From assembly GCF_000239815.1 (NCBI RefSeq), contig NZ_CAFK01000038.1, positions 1 through 49,161 on the forward strand: a DNA stretch of 49,161 nt, in the 5' to 3' direction. Shown here piece after piece: positions 24,373 to 32,200 of this stretch (position 1 is its first letter; each line of letters begins with the position of its first letter). The notes under the pieces are model-generated. The model searched no databases and was not told where the DNA came from. It was given only the letters and a program-made list of their open reading frames with translations. This DNA comes from Bradyrhizobium sp. STM 3843. GTDB taxonomy: Bacteria; Pseudomonadota; Alphaproteobacteria; Rhizobiales; Xanthobacteraceae. A program made the position numbers and the translations under genes.

Positions 24373-25887
24373 ATGGCGAACGGATCATATGAGTATCAAA
24401 AGCCGGACTCCTGCGCCTTCGTGATTTTCGGCGTCACCGGCGATCTCACGCACCGTCTGGTGATGCCCTCGCTGTACAATCTCGCCGCCGCCAATCTGCT
24501 GCCGGAGCGCTTCTGCATCGTCGGCGTCGCCCGCGGCGGCATGCCGAGCGAGAAGCTGCGCGAGAACCTGATGGAAGGTTTGCGCAAATTCGCGACCCGT
24601 CCGGTCGAGGACGAGATCGCGAAGCGGCTGCTCCAGTGCGTCACCGCGATCGAGGCCGATCCGAAGGAGCCGGATAGCTTCGATCAGTTGAAGTCGCGGT
24701 TGGAAAAGCTGGAAGCCAACCGCGAGACCGGCGGCAATCGGCTGTTCTATCTGGCGACGCCGCCGACCGCATTTGCCCCGATCGCCCGCCAGCTCGGCCG
24801 CGTCGGCCTGCTCCGCGAAGACGGCGGCGCATGGCGGCGGCTCGTGGTGGAGAAACCGTTCGGCACCGATCTCGCCTCGGCCAAGGCGCTGAACGACGAA
24901 CTCCTGAAGCTCGTCACCGAGCATCAGATCTACCGGATCGATCATTACCTCGGCAAGGAGACGGTGCAGAACATCCTGGTGCTGCGCTTCGCCAACGGCA
25001 TGTTCGAGCCGATCTGGAATCGCCACCATATTGACCACGTCCAGATCACGGTGGAGGAGAAGCTCGGCGTCGGCACGCGCGGCAGCTTCTATGACGCAAC
25101 CGGCGCGTTGCGCGACATGGTGCCGAACCATCTGTTCCAGCTGTTGTCGCTCGTCGCCATGGAGCCCCCGGCACGATTCGACGCGCACACCGTGCGTTCG
25201 GAAAAGGCCGAGGTGCTGTCCGCGATCCAGATCCAGAGCGAAGCCGAGGCGCTGCACAATTCGGTGCGCGGGCAATACACCGCCGGGCGCATCGGTGATA
25301 GCGGACTTCCGGATTATCGCAGCACGCGGGACGTCAATCCGGAGAGCACGACCGAGACCTATGCGGCGCTGAAGCTCACCATCGACAATTGGCGCTGGGC
25401 TGGCGTGCCGTTCTACCTGCGCACCGGCAAGGCGCTGGGCCTGAAGCGGACCGAGGTCGCGATCAAGTTCCGCCAGGCGCCGTTTGCGATGTTCAGCTGC
25501 ACGCCGGTCGAGACGCTCGCCGAGAACTATCTCGTCATGGGGATCGAGCCGACCCAGGGCATCACCCTGCAGTTCAACACCAAGGTGCCGGGCCCGACTG
25601 TCCGCACCGACGGCGTGCAGATGAAGTTCAACTACAAGGACTATTTCCAGGCCGAGCCGGCGACCGGTTATGAGACGCTGATCTATGACTGCATGATCGG
25701 TGACAACATGCTGTTCCAGCGCGCCGACAGCGTCGAGGCCGGCTGGAAAGCGGTGCAGCCCTTCATCGAGGCCTGGAAGAAGGCCGGCCATCACGGCCTG
25801 CAGACCTACACGGCCGGCAGCGACGGGCCGACCGCTGCGGCTGAGCTGCTGACACGCGATGGCCGCAGCTGGCGAAAGCTCGATTGA
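24373..25887 (+). CDS. zwf: Glucose-6-phosphate 1-dehydrogenase
   Basis: A 504-residue enzyme oxidising glucose-6-P to 6-phosphogluconolactone, the entry to the oxidative pentose phosphate and Entner-Doudoroff routes. The coenzyme loop FVIFGVTGDLTHRLVMPSLY replaces the usual GASGDLA. The substrate motif RIDHYLGKE (D190 onward) holds the catalytic His. RWAGVPFYLRTGKAL and later family segments are present. It is tightly packed between gnd (3 bases) and pgl (2 bases), so it is made together with both neighbouring steps. Confidence 0.96.
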   Translation: MANGSYEYQKPDSCAFVIFGVTGDLTHRLVMPSLYNLAAANLLPERFCIVGVARGGMPSEKLRENLMEGLRKFATRPVEDEIAKRLLQCVTAIEADPKEPDSFDQLKSRLEKLEANRETGGNRLFYLATPPTAFAPIARQLGRVGLLREDGGAWRRLVVEKPFGTDLASAKALNDELLKLVTEHQIYRIDHYLGKETVQNILVLRFANGMFEPIWNRHHIDHVQITVEEKLGVGTRGSFYDATGALRDMVPNHLFQLLSLVAMEPPARFDAHTVRSEKAEVLSAIQIQSEAEALHNSVRGQYTAGRIGDSGLPDYRSTRDVNPESTTETYAALKLTIDNWRWAGVPFYLRTGKALGLKRTEVAIKFRQAPFAMFSCTPVETLAENYLVMGIEPTQGITLQFNTKVPGPTVRTDGVQMKFNYKDYFQAEPATGYETLIYDCMIGDNMLFQRADSVEAGWKAVQPFIEAWKKAGHHGLQTYTAGSDGPTAAAELLTRDGRSWRKLD

Positions 25888-25889
25888 CG

Positions 25890-26645
25890 ATGTCAGGCTC
25901 AGGACGCCGCCGGCTGATTCGGGTCGCCGACAAGGAGGCGATGGCCAAGGCGGCCGCCGAGCAGCTGCTGACGCAGGTCGACGCCAATCCGAGACGTGTC
26001 GCGATCTGCCTCTCCGGCGGCTCCAGCCCCAAGCAGCTCTACCAGCTGCTGGCGACTGCCTCCTATCGGAGCCGCGTGCCGTGGGACCGCGTGCACTGGT
26101 TCATCGGCGACGAGCGGTTCGTCGCGCCCGGCGATGCACTGCACAATATGACGATGGCCCGCGACGCCTTTCTGGATGCCTGTGCGCCGGCGGCAAACGT
26201 CCATGCGATTCCGACCGACATGGCGGATGTCCACCAGAGCGCCAGCGCCTACCAGCGCACGCTGCAGGATTTCTATGGAGCTGATCGCCTCGATCCGGCG
26301 CGGCCCCTGTTCGATCTGGTGCTGCTCGGCATTGGGCCGGACGGCCATACCGCGTCGCTGTTTCCGGGCTCACCGGCGCTCGATGTGCACGACCGCTGGG
26401 TCGTCTGCGTCGACCAGGCCAATGTCGCGCCCTTCGTGCCCCGGGTGACGCTGACCCTGCCTGCACTGGGCTCCTGCCGCAAAATGCTGTTCGAAGTGGC
26501 GGGGGCGGACAAGCGCCCGATCTTGACGCGGGTGCTGTCGGGAGAGAATCTGCCGGCCAATCGCGCCCATTCGGATCAGGAGACCGTCTTCCTGGTTGAT
26601 TCGGCGGCAACGCCGGAGAATTTGAGTGAACAACCTGACGTCTGA
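25890..26645 (+). CDS. pgl: 6-phosphogluconolactonase
   Basis: A 251-residue protein of the DevB/NagB-like lactonase family, which hydrolyses the Zwf product. Diagnostic segments are AICLSGGSSPKQLYQLLA, VHWFIGDERFVAPGD and GIGPDGHTASLFPGSPAL, with the catalytic His in DGHTAS. ATG 25890 lies 2 bases after the zwf stop; an in-frame TTG at 25884 is less likely. Its end overlaps gntK by 20 bases. Reaction and gene order agree: zwf then pgl then 6-phosphogluconate. Confidence 0.94.
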   Translation: MSGSGRRRLIRVADKEAMAKAAAEQLLTQVDANPRRVAICLSGGSSPKQLYQLLATASYRSRVPWDRVHWFIGDERFVAPGDALHNMTMARDAFLDACAPAANVHAIPTDMADVHQSASAYQRTLQDFYGADRLDPARPLFDLVLLGIGPDGHTASLFPGSPALDVHDRWVVCVDQANVAPFVPRVTLTLPALGSCRKMLFEVAGADKRPILTRVLSGENLPANRAHSDQETVFLVDSAATPENLSEQPDV

Positions 26646-27192
26646 CCTGCCCTCTGCACTGGTGATCATGGGCGTGTCCGGCTCAGGAAAAAGCACGATC
26701 GGCGAGGCGCTGAGCGCCCGTCTCGGCTGGCGCTACGAGGATGGCGACAGCTTCCATCCCGCCGCCAACGTCGCCAAGATGAGCGCCGGTCATCCACTGA
26801 CCGACGCCGATCGCTGGCCCTGGCTGCAGGCGATTGCAGCCGAGATCGAGCGCTGCCGCGCGGCCGGCGAGCATGTCATCATCGCCTGCTCGGCCCTCAA
26901 GAAGGCCTATCGCGACATCCTCGTGCACGGGCGCGACGACATCCGCATGGTCTACCTGAAGGGCACCGAGGCGCTGATCGCGGATCGGATCGGTCATCGC
27001 AAGGGACATTTCATGCCCCCGGGCCTGCTTGCCAGCCAGTTTGCGACTTTGGAACCACCCGCCGATGAGGAGCATCCTGTCACGGTTTCGATCGATGCGC
27101 CGGTCGATGTGATCGTGGATCGCATCTTGCAAAAGCTCGGAATCGAAAAGCTCGACATCGATGCGAGCCGCGCAGCCAACAGGAGCTCCTGA
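26626..27192 (+). CDS. gntK: Gluconokinase
   Basis: A 188-residue P-loop kinase that phosphorylates gluconate to 6-phosphogluconate. Walker A is GVSGSGKS at 16-23. YEDGDSFHPAANVAKMSAG is the gluconokinase signature, followed by CSALKKAYRDIL and GHRKGHFMPPGLLASQ. The start is taken as GTG 26626 within the pgl end; the next ATG would remove part of strand 1 before the P-loop. It gives the operon a second entry, so glucose-6-P and free gluconate meet at 6-phosphogluconate. The stop overlaps the next ATG (TGATG). Confidence 0.92.
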   Translation: MNNLTSDLPSALVIMGVSGSGKSTIGEALSARLGWRYEDGDSFHPAANVAKMSAGHPLTDADRWPWLQAIAAEIERCRAAGEHVIIACSALKKAYRDILVHGRDDIRMVYLKGTEALIADRIGHRKGHFMPPGLLASQFATLEPPADEEHPVTVSIDAPVDVIVDRILQKLGIEKLDIDASRAANRSS

Positions 27193-28004
27193 TGCCCCCT
27201 ATCGCGCTCGTTGTCTCCGACGTCGACGGGACCTTGCTCACGCGCGACAAAACCCTGACCGATCGCGCGCGTGACGCGGCGCGGCGCCTGCACGAGGCCG
27301 GCACCGCCTTCACCATCACCTCCAGCCGGCCCGCGATCGGCATGCGCTTCCTGGTCGAGCCACTGCAGATCAGCCTTCCGGTCGGTCCCTTCAACGGCAG
27401 CTCGATCGTCGATCCCGATATGACGCCGGTCGAGCAGACCCTGATCCCGACGCGCGCGGCACAACGCGCACTCGAGGTACTCAACCAGTTCGGGGTCGAC
27501 ATCTGGCTGTTCACCAATGATACCTGGCTCACGCGCAATCCTGATGGCGACTACGTGCCGAACGAGAAGCGCGCGATCCGCGCCGATCCGACCATCATCG
27601 AGGATTTCTCACCCTATCTCTCGAACGCCTGCAAGATCGTCGGTTCGAGCCGTGATTTCGAGCTTCTGGTCCGCTGCGAGGGCGCAATGCGCGAGGCGCT
27701 GGGCGACCAGGCGCTCGCCGTGCGCTCGCAAAGCTATTATCTCGACATCACCCCGCCGGGCCGCGACAAGGGCACGTTCGTCACCGCCACGGCGAAACGG
27801 CTCGGGATTCCGCTGGCGGCGGTTGCCACCATCGGCGACATGCACAACGACGTCGCGATGTTCAAGGTCAGCGGGCTCTCGATTGCGATGGGCAATGCCA
27901 GCGACGAGGTCAAGGGCTATGCGAAGGAGGTCACGACCTCAAATGAGGACGAGGGCTTTGCGAATGCGATCGACGCGATCCTGAGCCAGAATGCGAAGGG
28001 TTGA
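27192..28004 (+). CDS. Cof-type HAD-IIB phosphatase
   Basis: A 270-residue haloacid dehalogenase phosphatase. Motif I is VVSDVDGTLL (D-x-D nucleophile), motif II is ITSSRP, motif III is the Lys in PPGRDKGTFV, and motif IV is TIGDMHNDVAMF. The cap between motifs II and III fits the Cof/YbiV class, which dephosphorylates sugar phosphates and sometimes vitamin phosphates. It is translationally coupled to gntK and ends the sugar-phosphate operon, so a sugar phosphate or phosphogluconate is a natural substrate guess; this is inference. Its end faces the GH15 gene across 25 bases. Confidence 0.88.
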   Translation: MPPIALVVSDVDGTLLTRDKTLTDRARDAARRLHEAGTAFTITSSRPAIGMRFLVEPLQISLPVGPFNGSSIVDPDMTPVEQTLIPTRAAQRALEVLNQFGVDIWLFTNDTWLTRNPDGDYVPNEKRAIRADPTIIEDFSPYLSNACKIVGSSRDFELLVRCEGAMREALGDQALAVRSQSYYLDITPPGRDKGTFVTATAKRLGIPLAAVATIGDMHNDVAMFKVSGLSIAMGNASDEVKGYAKEVTTSNEDEGFANAIDAILSQNAKG

Positions 28005-28029
28005 CTGCTGCGGAGATACCCGACGGCTC

Positions 28030-29841
28030 TCACGACTCCGATCGCTGCATCGCCGGCTTCTTGCTCGTGGCCTTCGCGGCACTCAGATTGTGCGCAGTCG
28101 TGACCAGCGCGATGTGCGTGAGGGCTTGCGGGAAATTTCCGGTCTGGCGCCGTGCCTGGGTGTCGTATTCCTCGGCCAGCAGCCCGACATCATTGGCGAT
28201 CTCGACCACGCGCCTGAACAGCACATCGGCCTTGTCGAGGTTGCCCGCAAGCACATGGGCATCAGCGAGCCATAGCGTGCAGGCGAGAAACGCGCCCTCG
28301 ATCGGCTCCTGCTCGTCGGGCCGACGCTCGCGCGGGTCATGGCGAAGCACGAAGCCGTCGCGGATCAAATGCTGCTCGATCGCCTCGATGGTGCCGCGGA
28401 TGCGCGGGTCCGAGCAGGGCAGGAAGCCGACGGTGGGTAGCAGCAACAGGCTCGCATCGAGCAGTTTCGAGCCATAGGATTCGACGAAGGTGTTCAGCGC
28501 GGCGTCGAAGCCCTTCGCGCACACGTCCTTGTGGATCGTCTCGCGCAGGCGGTACCAGCGCTCGAGCGGCGCCTTGAGACCGAATTTTTCGGCGCTCTTG
28601 ATTGCACGGTCGAACGCCACCCAGGTCATCACCTTGGAAAACACATAATGGCGGCCCTCGCCGCGGCGCTCCCAGATGCCATGATCGGGCTGGTCCCAGA
28701 CATCGGTGAGATGATCGAGCACGGCGCATTCGAGCGACCAGGTGCCGTCGTAGAGCTTGAGCTCGGCCATCCGCGCCTGGTGGAAGGCGTCGATCAATTC
28801 GCCGAACACATCGAGCTGCAATTGCGCATGCGCAGCGTTGCCGATCCGGACCGGCTGCGACCCTTCATAGCCCGGCAGCCATTCCGCCTGCCATTCTGTC
28901 AGCCGCCGCTGCCCCATGATGCCGTACATGATCTGCATATGGGCGGGCGCACCGGCCGCGGCGCGCAGCAGCCAATCATGCCAGGCCAGCGCCTCCTCGG
29001 TGTAGCCGGAGTTCATCAGCGCGAGCAGCGTGAAGGTCGCGTCGCGCAGCCAGCAGAAGCGATAATCCCAATTCCGCCAGCCGCCCAGCTTCTCCGGCAG
29101 CGATGTCGTTGGCGCGGCAACGATGCCGCCAGTCGGCGCAAAGGTCAGCGCCTTGAGCGTGATCAGCGAGCGCATCACCAGGTCATAGTTCTCACCTTGA
29201 TAGGTGCAGCGGCCGGACCAGTCGCGCCAAAACCCTTCTGTATCAGCCAGCGCGCGATCAGGATCGATCGCCCGCGGCACCGGCAGATGCGAGGGCGCGT
29301 AGGTGAGCACGAAAGGCACGGTCTCACCGGCCTTGATGGTGAACTCAGCAACAGTGGTCATGTTCTCGCCGCGAGTCTCGACCGGCGTGCGCAGCACCGC
29401 CATGTCCTGCCCGCAGATCGCAAGCAGCGCGGTTCGGTCCTCCGACCGTTTCACCCAGGGAATATCGACGCCGAAGCCGAAGCGGATGATCATGTCCATC
29501 CGCATCGCGACGCTGCCGCTGAGACCGCGGACCATCCGGACCACATCCGAGGCGTGGCCGCGCGGGGGCATGAAGTCGATCAACTCGACGGCGCCCTCGT
29601 CGGTCTCGAACCGCGTCTCGAGGATGAGCGTGTTGCCGCGGTAGCGGCGCGAGCTGCTCTTGATCCCGCTCTTCGGCGCGATCAGCCAGCGACCATGATT
29701 GTGGTCGCCGAGCAGCGCCGCAAAGCAGGCGTCGGAAGCGAAATCCGGCCAGCACAGCCAGTCGATCGAGCCGTTGTGACTGACGAGAGCCGCTGTCTCA
29801 CAATCGCCGATCAGGGCATAGTCTTCGATCCTGCAGGACAT
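28030..29841 (-). CDS. GH15 glycoside hydrolase (glucoamylase/trehalase-like)
   Basis: A 603-residue GH15 enzyme. The N-terminal beta domain begins MSCRIEDYALIGDCETAALV with NGSIDWLCWPDF. The (alpha/alpha)6 barrel has WRNWDYRFCWLRDATFTLLA and later HGIWERRGEGRHYVFSKVM, which contains the likely general-acid Glu, and ends near LLAEEYDTQARRQTGNFPQA. Family members include glucoamylase, glucodextranase and acid trehalase-like enzymes. Without an export signal it acts in the cytoplasm on short alpha-glucans or trehalose. An in-frame TTG at 29859 exists; I prefer ATG 29841 behind GAGGGTGG. It lies 52 bases after malQ on the same strand, hence malQ-GH15. Confidence 0.9.
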   Translation of the reverse strand: MSCRIEDYALIGDCETAALVSHNGSIDWLCWPDFASDACFAALLGDHNHGRWLIAPKSGIKSSSRRYRGNTLILETRFETDEGAVELIDFMPPRGHASDVVRMVRGLSGSVAMRMDMIIRFGFGVDIPWVKRSEDRTALLAICGQDMAVLRTPVETRGENMTTVAEFTIKAGETVPFVLTYAPSHLPVPRAIDPDRALADTEGFWRDWSGRCTYQGENYDLVMRSLITLKALTFAPTGGIVAAPTTSLPEKLGGWRNWDYRFCWLRDATFTLLALMNSGYTEEALAWHDWLLRAAAGAPAHMQIMYGIMGQRRLTEWQAEWLPGYEGSQPVRIGNAAHAQLQLDVFGELIDAFHQARMAELKLYDGTWSLECAVLDHLTDVWDQPDHGIWERRGEGRHYVFSKVMTWVAFDRAIKSAEKFGLKAPLERWYRLRETIHKDVCAKGFDAALNTFVESYGSKLLDASLLLLPTVGFLPCSDPRIRGTIEAIEQHLIRDGFVLRHDPRERRPDEQEPIEGAFLACTLWLADAHVLAGNLDKADVLFRRVVEIANDVGLLAEEYDTQARRQTGNFPQALTHIALVTTAHNLSAAKATSKKPAMQRSES

Positions 29842-29893
29842 TCCACCCTCTGATGCCAAACGCCCCCATGTCAGAGTGCCCCGCTCCGCAACC

Positions 29894-31852
29894 TTATTGT
29901 TTCATCCCTGCCGCGCTGACGCGCTCCGCTGTGCCCGCCTTCAGCGCCGCGACATCGACGGCGCCGGCGATGTCTTCCAGCGCGATCGGAACTTTCTGCC
30001 GCCAGTTCGGATGCTCGTCGATGGTCCCGGGAATATTGGGCTGATCGACCACGCCGAGCAGATCCTCGAGCGAGACGGCGAGCAGGCGGCATCGCGTCCG
30101 GGACAGGAAGCCGATCGCCGAGTGGACATCGTTCTGACCGATGCCATTGTGCCGCAGCACCTCGTCCAGCATGCCGAGCGCGCGCCACCGTTCCTCGTCG
30201 GTCTCGCCCGGATCGATCCCGAGCGCACGCTTGGTGTTGAGATCGCCGAACGAGCGCCAGCCGGCATAGGTCGAGAGATCGTGCGTGTTGAGGGTGACCA
30301 GCGCATTCGGCTGGTAGTAGTCGAGATCGCGGAAGTGACCGTTGTCCTCGCGCTCGAAGATCATTACCTTGTAGGACCAGATGCCCCAGTCGGCCATCTG
30401 CTCACGAAAGCCGGGCGGCACGGTGCCGAGATCCTCGCCGATCACCACGCAGGCATTGGCGACGCTTTCCAGCGCCGTGGCCGCGAGCAGCGCATCGAAC
30501 GGCATCTGCACGTAGGCGCCCTGCCGCGCCGGGAAACCGTGCGGCACCAGATAGAGCCGTTTCAATCCGAGCACATGATCGAGCCGGATCGCGCCGGCAT
30601 GACGCATCGAAGCGCGGATCATCTCCCTGAACGGCTCGAACGACCTGAGCTCGAGTCCCGGCGCGTTGAAACCGGCCAGCCCCCAGTTCTGTCCGAGCGT
30701 ATTCAGCGGGTCCGGCGGCGCGCCGACCGACAGGCTCCGCGAGATCGCGCCCTGCTCGTTCCAGGCATCGAAGCCATCGGATTGCACGCCGACGGCCACG
30801 TCGAGATAGAGCCCGACCTTCATACCGAGCCGATGGCCAAGCTCCTTGCAGGCGCGCAGCTGGCGCTCGGCCAGCCATTGCACATAAGCGACGAAGTCCG
30901 CTTCCTTCCGGGCCGATCCCAGCAGCAGTTTGCGGCATCGCGCCGCGTCAGGCTGCCGCCATTCTTCCGGCCACTCCCACCACGGCTGCTTGAACCGATG
31001 GCGCAAGACCTCGAAGCAGCAGAAGCGCTCCAGAAGCTCGCCGCGTTCGGCGCGATAGGCCACGAACTCCGCTGCATGTGCAGCATCTGCTCCGGCACTG
31101 AAGGCCGCGAAGGCAGCGCGCAGCGCCGGCCACTTCAAGGCGGCGACGGCCTTGTAATTCACCTGCTCGGTCTGCCTGACGGATTCGAGCGCACTGGCAT
31201 CGATCCCGCCCTGAAATCCCGGCGCCTGCTCGACATCGATGTAGAGCGCATTGAGAAACAGCCGGCTGTTCGGGGCATACGGACTGAAGTCGCCGGGCCG
31301 GTCGTCGAACAATGCATGCAGTGGGTTGAGCCCGACACCGTCGGCACCGAGCTCTGCACCGAGCTCGATCAGATCGGCAAGATCGGTGAAGTCGCCCATT
31401 CCCCAATTGCGGCCGGAGCGGATTCCATAAAGCTGCACAGCAAGCAGCCAGCCCCGATCGAACTCGCCGCCAAATGCCTTTGGCGGCGCGACGATCAGCG
31501 GCAGCTCCTCACGACATAATGATGCATCGATGAGCTGCAGCCGATAGGACCCGACCGGCAGATCGTCCGGCCACTCGATCATCGGCTCCTCGGCCTTGCC
31601 GACAGCCACCGCCTCGTCGCCGCGTCTGATCGTCCAGCTGACCGGCAGCTTGGCGGCATCCCCGAGCCGGCTGCGCGCCGGCTGACCGGTCCGGATCACC
31701 ACGGTGCCGTCGAGCAGCCGGTGCGGTGTCGGCTGCGGAAAGGATTCGACGATAATCTTCAGCGCCGCTTCCTCGGTGACATGGCGGCGGCCCTGACCAT
31801 CGAAGAATTCGGTCATGATTCCGAGGCTGTGGGCTTGGCTGAAGAGATCCAT
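29894..31852 (-). CDS. malQ: 4-alpha-glucanotransferase (amylomaltase)
   Basis: A 652-residue GH77 enzyme that transfers maltodextrin segments. An N-terminal extension of about 130 residues with a beta-rich domain precedes the catalytic barrel, as in E. coli-type MalQ. Active-site segments are AGAIRLDHVLGLKRLYLVPH (nucleophile Asp), CVVIGEDLGTVP (acid/base Glu) and LVTLNTHDLSTYAGW (stabiliser Asp). The frame starts at TTG 31873, but ATG 31852 (MDLFSQAHSLGI) is more plausible. A perfect EcfG-type promoter lies 75-100 bases upstream. It supplies and reshapes the linear glucans used by glgX, glgB and treY across the divergent promoter. Confidence 0.93.
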   Translation of the reverse strand: MDLFSQAHSLGIMTEFFDGQGRRHVTEEAALKIIVESFPQPTPHRLLDGTVVIRTGQPARSRLGDAAKLPVSWTIRRGDEAVAVGKAEEPMIEWPDDLPVGSYRLQLIDASLCREELPLIVAPPKAFGGEFDRGWLLAVQLYGIRSGRNWGMGDFTDLADLIELGAELGADGVGLNPLHALFDDRPGDFSPYAPNSRLFLNALYIDVEQAPGFQGGIDASALESVRQTEQVNYKAVAALKWPALRAAFAAFSAGADAAHAAEFVAYRAERGELLERFCCFEVLRHRFKQPWWEWPEEWRQPDAARCRKLLLGSARKEADFVAYVQWLAERQLRACKELGHRLGMKVGLYLDVAVGVQSDGFDAWNEQGAISRSLSVGAPPDPLNTLGQNWGLAGFNAPGLELRSFEPFREMIRASMRHAGAIRLDHVLGLKRLYLVPHGFPARQGAYVQMPFDALLAATALESVANACVVIGEDLGTVPPGFREQMADWGIWSYKVMIFEREDNGHFRDLDYYQPNALVTLNTHDLSTYAGWRSFGDLNTKRALGIDPGETDEERWRALGMLDEVLRHNGIGQNDVHSAIGFLSRTRCRLLAVSLEDLLGVVDQPNIPGTIDEHPNWRQKVPIALEDIAGAVDVAALKAGTAERVSAAGMKQ

Positions 31853-31926
31853 TCGGCACGCGTTTCCCCGCAACGGGGTCAGACGTCACGGAATTGTTGT
31901 GGGACCACAAGAGGATAGTCTCGCCT

Positions 31927-31951
31927 AACGCATCGCCCGGGCTTGTGTTCC
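31927..31951 (-). promoter_or_regulatory. EcfG-type stress promoter of malQ-GH15
   Basis: On the minus strand: GGAAC (31951-31947), 16 bases, CGTT (31930-31927), an exact consensus match. The expected transcript start near 31920 gives a leader of about 70 bases to ATG 31852. Confidence 0.8.
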
Positions 31952-31955
31952 CGAG

Positions 31956-31980
31956 GGAACCAAGCTTGGGTGCGCGGCTT
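31956..31980 (+). promoter_or_regulatory. EcfG-type stress promoter of the treS-glgB-glgX-treZ-treY operon
   Basis: GGAAC (31956-31960), 16 bases, GCTT (31977-31980). This fits the looser GGAAC-N18-TT form known for RpoE2. The leader to ATG 32201 would be about 215 bases, unusually long. Confidence 0.55.
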
Positions 31981-31994
31981 TGTATAGGGTCGGC

Positions 31995-32020
31995 GTCTCG
32001 TTTCGGCAACGAAACGGGAC
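31995..32020 (+). promoter_or_regulatory. Hairpin with GCAA tetraloop in the treS leader
   Basis: CGTTTCG (31999-32005) and CGAAACG (32010-32016) pair perfectly around GCAA, a GNRA-type loop. Flanking GTCT and GGAC extend the stem to 11 pairs with one G-U. It lies within the first few tens of bases of the predicted transcript. No U-tract follows, so an mRNA-stabilising or regulatory structure fits better than a terminator. Confidence 0.5.
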
Positions 32021-32200
32021 GTCAGTTTCTTGTCAATGGCATCACCGTGAACAAATTCACTCAAACCGTCGCGAGCGGCTCCATTCGCGGCTCGTTTTCC
32101 CCTATTTTGCCCTCTTGTCGGGAGAGCCGCGTGCAGCGGATCGAACCCACCTACCTCTCTCTCCGCCAATTCGTCCGCTGCTGAGAAGCGTGAGGGCCTC

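Larger units (their letters stand above)
31853..32200. other. Divergent promoter region of malQ and treS
   Basis: This 348-base region has no gene. It carries two back-to-back EcfG-type promoters whose -35 elements form GTTCCC-GA-GGGAAC (31947-31960), and a strong hairpin with a GCAA tetraloop early in the treS leader (31995-32020). The remaining leader up to the treS ribosome site GTGAGGG has only tiny ORFs. Confidence 0.7.

Noticed and set aside
31894..32184. Frame of 96 codons within the malQ-treS gap
   Set aside because: It crosses both promoters and has no recognisable features; the region is better explained as regulatory.
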